From the NCBI GenBank assembly GCA_945900935.1, contig CAMDKT010000014.1:1-24160 (forward strand): 24,160 nucleotides of DNA. Reading direction: 5' to 3'. Below are positions 8,294 to 16,185 of this stretch, in pieces. This stretch comes from Candidatus Sulfopaludibacter sp. SbA3. GTDB lineage: Bacteria > Acidobacteriota > Terriglobia > Bryobacterales > Bryobacteraceae. Under the pieces are notes generated by a model. It made no database searches and was not told the DNA's origin. It was given only the letters and a program-made list of their open reading frames with translations. Every line of letters starts with the position of its first letter. Position 1 is the first letter of the stretch. A program made the position numbers and the translations under genes.

Positions 8294-8770
8294 TTACGCG
8301 TACAGCGCCTCCATTCGATCCAGGAAGGCGGCCACGCCCGGCTCGCCTTCCCCCGGCGCCCACGCGGCGAAATCCTTGTCGCTCGCCGCTTCCCACGGCC
8401 CCGGTTTCACTTCGTAGCAAACGCTAACATCGGATAGCGCGACGACCGTATGCCAGACGCCGGGCTCCAAGTCGATTCCGCGAACCGGGCCTGCCGAATC
8501 GAGTTCGTAAAATGCGCTAACGCCGCCGCCGTCATCAAAACAGACAATCCCAACGCGCCCGGTCAGCGGCAGAAAGGCTTCGCTTTTCGGCGGTGTCACG
8601 TGCCGGTGCGGCCGCACGTAAGTTCCGCGCAGCAGCACGTTCAACATGCGGTGCGGATTGTCGCCCGGCCCGTCGTGAAAGTTGTGATTCATACGCCGTC
8701 GGGGCGACGCGGCCGCCCGCGATTCCAGCTCGCCGAAAAGGTCTGTTGTGATCAATTGAACGCCTACCAT
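8294..8770 (-). CDS. WbuC-family cupin metalloprotein
   Basis: A 158-residue single-domain cupin. The core GTYVRPHRHVTPPKSEAFLPLTGRVGI (split: GTYVRPHRH at 49-57, then Glu64) and PGVWHTVVAL (103-112) give the metal ligands His55, His57, Glu64 and His107. The pattern RPHRH-x6-E, a DDGG turn, PGVWHT and the final EVKPGPW...KDFAAWAPGEGEP match the WbuC family, found in some polysaccharide gene clusters and as stand-alone genes; its reaction is not established. No signal peptide, so cytoplasmic. No sugar-nucleotide genes adjoin it, so the O-antigen link is not supported here. GAGGT sits directly before the ATG, too close for a normal ribosome site; TTG at codon 6 would be spaced better, so the start is slightly uncertain. 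Confidence 0.85.
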   Translation of the reverse strand: MVGVQLITTDLFGELESRAAASPRRRMNHNFHDGPGDNPHRMLNVLLRGTYVRPHRHVTPPKSEAFLPLTGRVGIVCFDDGGGVSAFYELDSAGPVRGIDLEPGVWHTVVALSDVSVCYEVKPGPWEAASDKDFAAWAPGEGEPGVAAFLDRMEALYA

Positions 8771-8826
8771 ACCTCTAGCGTAGCTGGATGAAGATGTGAT
8801 AACGTACCTCCAAAGGACTGCTTCAA

Positions 8827-11800
8827 ATGAGAAATAGAATTGCCCTCCTGTGCCCCCTCCTATGCCTCAGTCTAAGCGCTTTGTTCGCGCAGAGCGAACG
8901 CGGGAATATCACAGGCATTGTTACCGATCCCACCGGGGCCGCCGTCGCCGGCGCGCAATTGACGCTCATACACCGCGACACCAACACCCCCACCAAAGCC
9001 GTAAGTACCGGTTCGGGCGAATACAACTTGCCGAATCTCATTCCCGGCTCTTACAGAATGGAAGTCTCCGCCCCCGGCTTCAAGCGATTCCTCCAACAGA
9101 ACCTAACGGTTTCCGCCGGCGGCACCGTCCGCGTTGACGCCACGCTACAGCTTGGGCAAGTCTCCGAATCCATCGAAATCACCACCGCCGCGGCCACCAT
9201 CCAAACGGAAAACGCCAAGGTCACAACGCTCGTCGAAAACAAGCTCGTCGACGAACTGCCCCTCGTCGTCGCCGGCTCCATGCGCAGTCCGTTCAATCTC
9301 GTCGCCGTCGCCGCCGAAGCAAAAGGCAGCGGGCAGAATCTTTCTCTCGGGGGCGGCCAGGCCGCGCAATGGGACGCCACTCTCGACGGCCATTCGGTAG
9401 GCACCAACCGCTCAGGCGACACCGCCGAGGCGGCGCTCAATACCCCCTCCGTCGAAGCCCTCACCGAATTCACCGTCGACACCAACGGCTTCAAAGCGGA
9501 GTATGGCCAGGCAGGCGGCGGCGTGATGACTTTCGCCTCCAAATCCGGAACCAACGCCTTTCACGGATCGGCCTACGACTTCCTGCGCAATGACAAGCTC
9601 GACGCCCGCGGCTTCTTCGCCCGCACCCGATCCATCTACCGGCAGAACGATTTCGGCTTCACCGCCGCCGGCCCTGTGCGCATTCCCAAACTCTACGATG
9701 GCCGCAACAAGACCTTCTTCTTCACTTCCTTCGAAGGTTTCCGAAATCGCGTCGGTGCCAACGCTTCCATCCTTTCCGTTCCCACGCCGGAAATGTACAA
9801 CGGCGACTTCAGCAGATGGGTGAACCAGAACAACCAGTTGCTCACCATCTATAATCCCGCCACCACGCGCGCGAATCCCAGCGGCATCGGATCCATTCGC
9901 GATCCCTTCCCCAACAACCAGATTCCGCAAAGCGCATTCTCCCCCCTCGCCGGCAAGATCGCGGCGTTCGGTAAAAGCGTTGCCCCCAATCGCGGCTTCG
10001 CTCCGGGCACCAGCGGCTATGTACGCCAGAACTACATCGTCTCCGGCGGCACCCTCGTCACCCCGACCGACAAGTGGAGCGTGAAAGCCGATCAGAACTT
10101 CGGAGCCAATCACCGCGTCGCATTCCTTTGGAACCTCACCACCTTCCGCAACAAGCCCGGCCCGGCGGGCCCTCCCGGACTGCCCGAACCGCTGTGGAAC
10201 GGCCAGCTTCAAGCCTGGGATACCGAAGCCTTCCGCTGGAGTCACGACTGGACCATCTCCCCGTCCATGGTCAATCACTTCTCCTTCGCCTTCAACCGCT
10301 TCATCAAGGACAGCTTCTCCGCAAACGTGGGCAAGGGCTGGAAGGACAAGATTTGCATCAAAAACGTCATCGATTGCGACAACAACTTCCCCACCATCAA
10401 CTTCACCGAGTTCACCGCCTGGGGCTCGCCATCCAACAATGGAACGCTGCAACCCGGCTGGGGTATTAAGAACGACTTAAGCTACGTCCGCGGATCGCAC
10501 ACGTGGAAATTCGGCTTCCAACACCAGAATCAAACTGCCAACGGCGTCGGCCAGCAGGACATCTCCGGCCGCGCCGATTTCAACTTCCTCGGCACCAGCG
10601 TTCCCGGCGCCACATCCTTCACCAGCGGCAGTTCCTTCGCCAGCTTCCTGCTCGGCGATGCCCACTTGGGCCGTACCGAGACGCCGCGGGAAGTGGCGCA
10701 GAACTACCCCTACTTCGGCTTCTACGTTCAGGATGATTGGCGCATCACCCGCAAGCTGGTGCTGAACCTGGGCATTCGTTACGACTTCACGATGCCCCCG
10801 ACGAACAAAAAAGACGAGTACTCCGACTTCAACCCGACCCGTCCCAACCCGGCCGCCAATAACTTCCCCGGCGCCCTTTGGTTCGCCGGCTTCGGCCCCG
10901 GCCGTGAGAACACCCGAAGCTTGGTTCCCGGCTGGTACGGCGGCATCGGTCCGCGCATCGGCCTAGCCTATTCGCCGGACTCGAAGACCTCCATCCGTAC
11001 CGCCTTCGGCCGGTCTTTCTCCCGCATTACCGCCGTCCAGGGCAGCGGCCACTTCGCCGGCTTCATCGGTCAATGGGCCTTCCAGAACACCTCGCAGGGA
11101 ATTCAGCCGACCTTTAAGCTCGACCAAGGGCTCCCGGCTTACGCCCTTCCGCCCTCCATCAATCCGAGCTTCCAAAATGGTCAGGATGTCGACTTCTGGA
11201 ACGGCCAGGACGCCACCCGCGCCCCGGAATCGCTCTTCTGGACCTTGACCACGCAGCGCCAGATCGCCGCCAATACCGTTCTCGAAATCGGCTACAACGC
11301 CAACGTCGGGACGCATTTACAATCCGGCATTCTACGCATGAACCAAATAGATACGGCCATCTTTAACCGCCTCGTGGGCCAGTTGGGCCGCGCTCCGGCG
11401 ATCGCCATGCTCACAGGGTCCTTCAGCGCTCCCGCTGCCGTCGCGGCCGGTGTACGCGCCCCGTATGCGAGATTCACCGGCACCGCCAATCAGGCCCTCC
11501 GCCCCTTCCCGCAGTACCAGAACATCTCCACGGGCGGGCAGAACGGCGACAAGAGCGGCCACTCCGCCTACCACGCGATGGTGGTGAAGTTTGACCGCCG
11601 CTTCTCCAAGGATCTGACGCTGCAATGGAGCTACGTCTTTTCCAAGATGCTCACCGATTCCGACAGCTACTTCGCCAACAGCGAAACAGCCGCCCAGGAC
11701 CACTACTACCGCCGCTCGGAGAAGTCGATCGGCCAGTACGATCAGACCCACGGCGTGAAGTTCTCGACGCTCTATAATCTGCCTTTCGGCAAGGGCGCGA

Positions 11801-12300
11801 AATGGGCGAACAGCGGCGTGCTCAGCCACGTTCTCGGCGGCTGGCGTCTGGCTGCCATTCAGGTTTATAACAGCGGCGCGCCGCTTGAGCTCACCCGCAA
11901 CAACCCGCTGCCAATCTTCAATGGCATCACGCGGCCGACCATCACCACTTACGAGGGCTGGCGCGCCCCGATCGCTGGCGACAAGTTCGACCCCAACGTC
12001 GACCGCTTCCTCCAGCCCGCTTCGTTCTTCGGCACGCAACCAGCCGACTTCGGAAACGCCACCCGGCATAACCCGAAGATCCGTTCCTTCTGGGGACAAT
12101 CGGAAAACGTCAGCGTCGCCCGAACATTTAAAGTCACCGAGAGCTTCCGCATCGACTTGCGCGGCGAGGCCTTCAACCTCTTCAACCGCACCATCTTCGG
12201 GACCGGCAACACGAACCTGAACGCCGGTGCCTTCGGGATCGTCATCGGTCAGGCCAACGACCCGCGCCAGATGCAGGTAGGCCTGAAGCTCTACTGGTAA
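8827..12300 (+). CDS. TonB-dependent receptor with carboxypeptidase-regulatory N-domain
   Basis: A 1157-residue outer-membrane protein of the large acidobacterial TonB-receptor group. A signal peptide (1-22, ending LFAQ) precedes a carboxypeptidase-regulatory-like beta-sandwich (about 25-107: GNITGIVTDPTGAAVAGAQLTL...GEYNLPNLIPGSYRMEVSAPGF). A plug domain (about 115-240) and a long beta-barrel follow, with Asn/Phe/Gly-rich strands, a DWRITRKLVLNLGIRYDF strand, and a C-terminal aromatic end (GLKLYW) as needed for barrel assembly. Such receptors import large ligands (often glycans or their fragments) using TonB/ExbBD energy; the ligand is unknown and no SusD partner is present. AAAGGA lies 9 bases before the ATG. 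GATAAC at 8798-8803 could be a weak -10 element. The gene diverges from the cupin and ends 3 bp before a palindrome. Confidence 0.93.
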   Translation: MRNRIALLCPLLCLSLSALFAQSERGNITGIVTDPTGAAVAGAQLTLIHRDTNTPTKAVSTGSGEYNLPNLIPGSYRMEVSAPGFKRFLQQNLTVSAGGTVRVDATLQLGQVSESIEITTAAATIQTENAKVTTLVENKLVDELPLVVAGSMRSPFNLVAVAAEAKGSGQNLSLGGGQAAQWDATLDGHSVGTNRSGDTAEAALNTPSVEALTEFTVDTNGFKAEYGQAGGGVMTFASKSGTNAFHGSAYDFLRNDKLDARGFFARTRSIYRQNDFGFTAAGPVRIPKLYDGRNKTFFFTSFEGFRNRVGANASILSVPTPEMYNGDFSRWVNQNNQLLTIYNPATTRANPSGIGSIRDPFPNNQIPQSAFSPLAGKIAAFGKSVAPNRGFAPGTSGYVRQNYIVSGGTLVTPTDKWSVKADQNFGANHRVAFLWNLTTFRNKPGPAGPPGLPEPLWNGQLQAWDTEAFRWSHDWTISPSMVNHFSFAFNRFIKDSFSANVGKGWKDKICIKNVIDCDNNFPTINFTEFTAWGSPSNNGTLQPGWGIKNDLSYVRGSHTWKFGFQHQNQTANGVGQQDISGRADFNFLGTSVPGATSFTSGSSFASFLLGDAHLGRTETPREVAQNYPYFGFYVQDDWRITRKLVLNLGIRYDFTMPPTNKKDEYSDFNPTRPNPAANNFPGALWFAGFGPGRENTRSLVPGWYGGIGPRIGLAYSPDSKTSIRTAFGRSFSRITAVQGSGHFAGFIGQWAFQNTSQGIQPTFKLDQGLPAYALPPSINPSFQNGQDVDFWNGQDATRAPESLFWTLTTQRQIAANTVLEIGYNANVGTHLQSGILRMNQIDTAIFNRLVGQLGRAPAIAMLTGSFSAPAAVAAGVRAPYARFTGTANQALRPFPQYQNISTGGQNGDKSGHSAYHAMVVKFDRRFSKDLTLQWSYVFSKMLTDSDSYFANSETAAQDHYYRRSEKSIGQYDQTHGVKFSTLYNLPFGKGAKWANSGVLSHVLGGWRLAAIQVYNSGAPLELTRNNPLPIFNGITRPTITTYEGWRAPIAGDKFDPNVDRFLQPASFFGTQPADFGNATRHNPKIRSFWGQSENVSVARTFKVTESFRIDLRGEAFNLFNRTIFGTGNTNLNAGAFGIVIGQANDPRQMQVGLKLYW

Positions 12301-12303
12301 CCC

Positions 12304-12340
12304 CTGTGGAAAAGTGATGCCAGGCACCACTTTTCCACAG
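12304..12340. repeat. 37-bp near-perfect palindrome between convergent genes (copy 2)
   Basis: Arms CTGTGGAAAAGTGATGCC and GGCACCACTTTTCCACAG around a central A, with one mismatched pair in an 18-bp stem; an extra C/G pair at 12303/12341 extends it. It starts 3 bases after the TonB-receptor stop and ends 5 bp before the convergent acsA stop. Read on the minus strand it differs from copy 1 at only one position and shares its central T, so the two copies lie in opposite orientation. Confidence 0.9.
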
Positions 12341-12345
12341 GCTGC

Positions 12346-14298
12346 TTAGTCCTCGTCGTGCTGGGCCGAGAGCGTCGTCAGGATGCTCATGTCCTCCAGC
12401 GTCGTAACGTCCCCGGCCACCGTATGGCTGGTGACAATCTCGCGCAGCAACCGCCGCATGATCTTGCCGCTGCGTGTCTTCGGCAGCGCATCAGTAAAGC
12501 GGATCTCCTCCGGCCGCGCGAAAGCTCCGATTTCATGGGCGACCCACTGGCGTAGCTCTTGCCCCAGCTTGTCGTGATCGGCGATGCCCTTCTTCAGCGT
12601 CACAAAACAACAAACAGCCTGCCCCGTAATCTCGTGCGGCTTGCCGACAACGGCGGACTCGGCAACCGCCGGATGGCGTACCAGCGCTGACTCAATCTCC
12701 ATCGTGCTCAAACGGTGCCCGCTGACGTTCATCACATCGTCAACCCGGCCAAGGATCCAATAATACCCGTCCTTGTCCCGCCGCGCCGCGTCCCCAGTGA
12801 AATAGGAGCCCGGCACCTTCGACCAGTACTGCTCCTTATAGCGGTCGTCGTCGCCGTAGAGCGTCCGCAACATGCCGGGCCAAGGGGTCTTGAGTAGCAG
12901 GAATCCTTCCTGGCCATCCGGCACCGGATTGCCGTGGCTGTCGACGATTTCAGCAACAATCCCCGGCATCGGCAGCGTGCCGGAACCGGGCTTCAGCGGA
13001 ACCGCGCCAGGCATCGGGGCGATCATGATCGCGCCGGTTTCGGTCTGCCACCACGTGTCGACAATCGGGCACCGGTTGTGGCCGATGATGCGGTGGAACC
13101 ATTCCCACGCTGCCGGATTGATCGGTTCGCCGACGCTCCCCAGCAGGCGGATGCTGTCCAGGTTGTGCCGCTCCGGCCAGTGGTCGCCCTGGCGAATCAG
13201 AGCGCGAATCGCGGTAGGCGACGTGTAAAAGATGCTGACTTTGTATTTATCGACCAGACGCCACCAACGGTCAAACGCGGGCGTGTCGGGCGCGCCTTCA
13301 TACATCACCGTCGTGGCCCCAGCCGAGAGCGGCCCGTAGACGACGTAGGAATGGCCGGTAACCCAGCCTACATCGGCTGTACACCAAAAAGTGTCGGATT
13401 CCTTGAGGTCGAAGACCCACTTCATCGTCATCGTACACTGCAGAATGTATCCGGCGGTGGTGTGCAAAATGCCCTTGGGCTTGCCGGTGGTGCCGGACGT
13501 GTAGAGGATATAAAGGGGGTGTTCGCTGTCGAGCTCAACAGCCGGTACGTCTTCGCGGGCGGTCTCGTCAAGAACGTGCCACCAGTGATCGCGGCCGGAC
13601 TCCATATGAACCTCGGAGCCGGTCCGCTTATACACCACGACATGGTCAACCGAGGGACAGGACTTTACCGCCTCGTCGACCGCGTCCTTCAGCCGAACCT
13701 CCTTGCCGCGCCGCCAGCCGCCATCGGTCGTGATAACAACCTTGGCCTCCAGATCCTGAATGCGAGCCTTCAACGCCTCCGCCGAAAAGCCGCCGAAGAC
13801 AACGCTGTGCGGAATACCGAGCCGCGCGCAGGCCAGCATGGCGATGGAGGCCTCCGGGATCATCGGCATGTAGATGATGGCGCGGTCGCCAGTCTTCAGG
13901 CCGAGAGCCAGGAGCGACGACGCGAAGCGGCAAACCAGGCGATGAAGCTCCTGATACGTGATGATGCGCTGATCGCCGGGCTCGCCCTCAAAGATGATCG
14001 CGGCCTTGTTCTTCCGGCTCGTTTTCAAGTGGCGGTCAATGCAGTTGTAACTGACATTGATCTTGCCGCCAGTGAACCATTTGGCAAACGGCGGTTGCCA
14101 ATCCAGGGCCTTATCGAAGCGCTGGAACCAGTCCAATTCGGTTTCGGCAAGCTGGCCCCAAAACTCGGCAGGGTTGGCGACAGCGCGCGAATAAAGCGCC
14201 TTGTAGGCGTCCATGCCGGAGACGTTGGCCTGGGCGGCGAACTCCTCCGATGGCGGCACTAACGACGGAAGGTTGACGGGCTTGGCGAGTTGAGTCAT
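12346..14298 (-). CDS. acsA: Acetyl-coenzyme A synthetase (EC 6.2.1.1)
   Basis: A 650-residue cytoplasmic AMP-forming synthetase that converts acetate, ATP and CoA to acetyl-CoA through acetyl-AMP. The length is typical of Acs. The adenylate-forming P-loop YTSGTTGKPKG spans 266-276; the acetate/AMP pocket has WWQTETG (416-422); the hinge and C-terminal domain show YFTGD and GRVDDVMNVSGHRLST (517-532); the catalytic and acetylation-regulated lysine is Lys612 in PKTRSGKIMRR. The N-terminal ACAS_N domain (about 30-85) is present. No protein acetyltransferase or acetate permease adjoins it. It diverges from the xylose isomerase across 51 bp, and its 3' end abuts a palindrome. No obvious Shine-Dalgarno precedes the ATG. 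Confidence 0.97.
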   Translation of the reverse strand: MTQLAKPVNLPSLVPPSEEFAAQANVSGMDAYKALYSRAVANPAEFWGQLAETELDWFQRFDKALDWQPPFAKWFTGGKINVSYNCIDRHLKTSRKNKAAIIFEGEPGDQRIITYQELHRLVCRFASSLLALGLKTGDRAIIYMPMIPEASIAMLACARLGIPHSVVFGGFSAEALKARIQDLEAKVVITTDGGWRRGKEVRLKDAVDEAVKSCPSVDHVVVYKRTGSEVHMESGRDHWWHVLDETAREDVPAVELDSEHPLYILYTSGTTGKPKGILHTTAGYILQCTMTMKWVFDLKESDTFWCTADVGWVTGHSYVVYGPLSAGATTVMYEGAPDTPAFDRWWRLVDKYKVSIFYTSPTAIRALIRQGDHWPERHNLDSIRLLGSVGEPINPAAWEWFHRIIGHNRCPIVDTWWQTETGAIMIAPMPGAVPLKPGSGTLPMPGIVAEIVDSHGNPVPDGQEGFLLLKTPWPGMLRTLYGDDDRYKEQYWSKVPGSYFTGDAARRDKDGYYWILGRVDDVMNVSGHRLSTMEIESALVRHPAVAESAVVGKPHEITGQAVCCFVTLKKGIADHDKLGQELRQWVAHEIGAFARPEEIRFTDALPKTRSGKIMRRLLREIVTSHTVAGDVTTLEDMSILTTLSAQHDED

Positions 14299-14349
14299 CA
14301 GCCGATTATTCTATCAGGGGTCTTGCCGATATACTTAAGTAAGCCTTTT
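14299..14349. promoter_or_regulatory. Short divergent promoter region, acsA / xylose isomerase
   Basis: This 51-bp AT-richer gap separates two divergent starts. A TATACT box (14330-14335, plus) and a TAGAAT box (complement of 14308-14313) resemble -10 elements, but neither has a good -35 at 17 bp. Some promoter must lie here or just inside the genes; the exact elements are tentative. Confidence 0.25.
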
Positions 14350-15591
14350 ATGTCAGCGATTCCAGTCGACCAACAACAATCAGTCGTCGAGCGCCTCACG
14401 GCCGCATGCGGCGGCAGCTACACGCCCGAACAGCGGCGCAAATATTTCATCACCGGCCCGCAATGGGCCGCGGCCTATGAGGGCCATTCCCTCTTTCAGG
14501 ACAAAACCCGCCCGCCGGTCGGCTTTGAACGGGTGATCGAGGAGTACGCCAAAATCGGCATCGGCTACTGGTGTACCCATGACACCGACGTGATTCCCAC
14601 CGATCAGTTGGGCCGCGATGGGCAAGCCGATATCGTCGGCCGGATCATCGAAACGCTCAAGAAAAATGGACTGGCGTGCTCGATGGTCACCACCGAGACG
14701 TTCCATCATCCGGTGTGGGCCGCAAGCCCCGCGCCTCATGCCTCGCAAGTGCGTGAATACGCCAACTGGCGCGTGGAAAACACCGTCGGCATCGGCCACC
14801 AGTTAGGCGCAAACTACGCCGTCTACTGGCCCGGCGCTTTAGGCTATTTCATTCAGGGCGCGATGGACGAGTTGCAGACGTTGAAGTGGTACGCCGAGTG
14901 CATCAACGCTGCCTGTGAAAAGGATATCGAGCTCTCGGCCAAGAACGGCCGCGCCACGCTGAAACACTGCATGGAAGCGAAGCCCTTTGAACCCGTCGCG
15001 GAGATTTTGCTGCCGACGTCGGACTCCATGTTGGCGTTGATTTTCTCCGGCTTGATCAAGCATCCGGCGATGGTCGGCTTGAACCCCGAATACCTGCATG
15101 AACTGATGTGGGGCACCGCTCCGCGCGCCGCCCTGGCCCGCGCGCTGATGTGCGGCAAGCTATTCCACTTCGACATCAACGATGGCTATGCCGGCAAGCA
15201 TGACGTCGATATCGCGATTGGTCTTGTGAACCCGCTCGATTGGCTGAACGTGTTCGTATTGCTGCGCACCTACGGCTACAACGGGCCGTTCAACTTGGAC
15301 TACAAACCGCCGCGAACCACGTCCCTCCACGGGGTCTTCCATTTAAGCTTTCCGACGGCCGTTGACCGCTTCATTTCGCTCTGGGAAATGGCGGGCGAGG
15401 CGATGACAGACTCGGTGATTCAGGGCGCGAGCGATGCTTTAAAGGCGGGCGGGCCGCGTGTTGCCGATTTCCGCGACGCCAAGGCAATTGCCGAGGCGAA
15501 CAAGGAATTGCTGTCATTACACGAATTGATCTCGCACCGGTTGTTCCAAATTCTGATCGGCCAGCACAAAGGGCGCGTGTTTTCGGTTTAG
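14350..15591 (+). CDS. xylA: Xylose isomerase family protein (EC 5.3.1.5 likely)
   Basis: A 413-residue TIM-barrel sugar isomerase; XylA interconverts D-xylose and D-xylulose (also glucose/fructose) with two divalent metals. The active-site pattern of the shorter, actinobacterial-type class is complete: His77 and Asp80 (THDTDVIP), Glu209 and Lys211 (MEAKPFEP), Glu247 and His250 (NPEYLHE), Asp275 (FHFDIND), Asp285 and Asp287 (KHDVDI) and Asp317 (LDYKPPRT). The usual WGGREG strand is replaced by YWPGALGYF (159-167), and it is about 25 residues longer than typical members, so substrate preference could differ. The ATG at 14350 is chosen because an upstream in-frame ATG would overlap acsA; AAGTAAG sits a few bases before it. 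No xylulokinase or xylose transporter is nearby. The stop overlaps the convergent lepB stop. Confidence 0.88.
   Translation: MSAIPVDQQQSVVERLTAACGGSYTPEQRRKYFITGPQWAAAYEGHSLFQDKTRPPVGFERVIEEYAKIGIGYWCTHDTDVIPTDQLGRDGQADIVGRIIETLKKNGLACSMVTTETFHHPVWAASPAPHASQVREYANWRVENTVGIGHQLGANYAVYWPGALGYFIQGAMDELQTLKWYAECINAACEKDIELSAKNGRATLKHCMEAKPFEPVAEILLPTSDSMLALIFSGLIKHPAMVGLNPEYLHELMWGTAPRAALARALMCGKLFHFDINDGYAGKHDVDIAIGLVNPLDWLNVFVLLRTYGYNGPFNLDYKPPRTTSLHGVFHLSFPTAVDRFISLWEMAGEAMTDSVIQGASDALKAGGPRVADFRDAKAIAEANKELLSLHELISHRLFQILIGQHKGRVFSV
15588..15591. other. Overlapping stop codons of convergent xylA and lepB
   Basis: The four bases TTAG supply TAG to the plus-strand xylose isomerase and TAA to the minus-strand lepB. 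There is no room for a terminator between the two genes, so each transcript must run into the other's coding region. Confidence 0.9.
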
Positions 15592-16154
15592 CGCAGCACG
15601 CCCATTTTTTCCAGCGGCCAATAAACAAGCACAGCCTTGCCGTAGATAAAGTGGCGAGGCACCACTCCCCACGCGCGCGAGTCATTGGAAGACGTGCGGT
15701 GGTCGCCCATCACATAAAAGGAATCCGGAGGAACCCGCGTCGCCGGAACCGTGATGCGGTCGCGGAATTCCTTGGCGACATAGGGCTCATTAACGGGCGT
15801 GCCGTTGAGCCTCACTTCGCCTTCCCGCACTTCAATCGTATCCCCCGGCAGGCCGATGACGCGTTTGATGTAGGACTTCGAGGGGTCCCGAGGGAACCAG
15901 AAAACAACCGTGTCGCCGTGTTCGATTTCGCCGAAGCCGAAGCGGTAGACGAACTTGTTGATGAAGATCCGCTCCTGATCCTCAAGCGCCGGCATCATGC
16001 TGGTGCCTTCCACCTTCACCGGCTGATAAAGGAACAAAATGATGACGACGGCGATAACGACAGAGAGCATCAGGTCGCGCAGCCAATAAGCCGCGCCCAG
16101 CAGCAAATGTTTGGTTTCGGCGGGTTTTTCGGATTGGGGCTGGTCAGGAGTCAT
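15588..16154 (-). CDS. lepB: Signal peptidase I (EC 3.4.21.89)
   Basis: A 188-residue membrane serine protease that removes signal peptides from Sec-exported proteins at the outer face of the inner membrane. One N-terminal transmembrane helix (about 29-43) precedes box B with the nucleophile Ser52 (GTSMMPAL). The general-base Lys97 lies in YIKRVIGLPGD (box D) and the box E motif GDHRTSSNDSR spans 150-160. It is compact, closer to Gram-positive/short forms than to the 320-residue E. coli enzyme. It diverges from the glycosyltransferase and overlaps the xylose isomerase stop tail-to-tail by 4 bp. Confidence 0.96.
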   Translation of the reverse strand: MTPDQPQSEKPAETKHLLLGAAYWLRDLMLSVVIAVVIILFLYQPVKVEGTSMMPALEDQERIFINKFVYRFGFGEIEHGDTVVFWFPRDPSKSYIKRVIGLPGDTIEVREGEVRLNGTPVNEPYVAKEFRDRITVPATRVPPDSFYVMGDHRTSSNDSRAWGVVPRHFIYGKAVLVYWPLEKMGVLR

Positions 16155-16185
16155 GTTTCCCTACTACGCTGAATTGTACTCCGAA

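Noticed and set aside
9412..10452. A 346-codon minus-strand frame inside the TonB receptor gene
   Set aside because: Shadow of high third-position GC; no ribosome site or domain, and the plus-strand receptor is continuous.
12934..14262. A 442-codon open frame on the plus strand inside acsA
   Set aside because: acsA is unambiguous on the other strand with all family motifs; the plus reading is Arg/Asp/Ala-rich and motif-free.
15655..15675. Partial match to the palindrome arm (GGCACCACT) inside lepB
   Set aside because: Only nine bases match, there is no inverted partner, and it lies in conserved lepB coding sequence.
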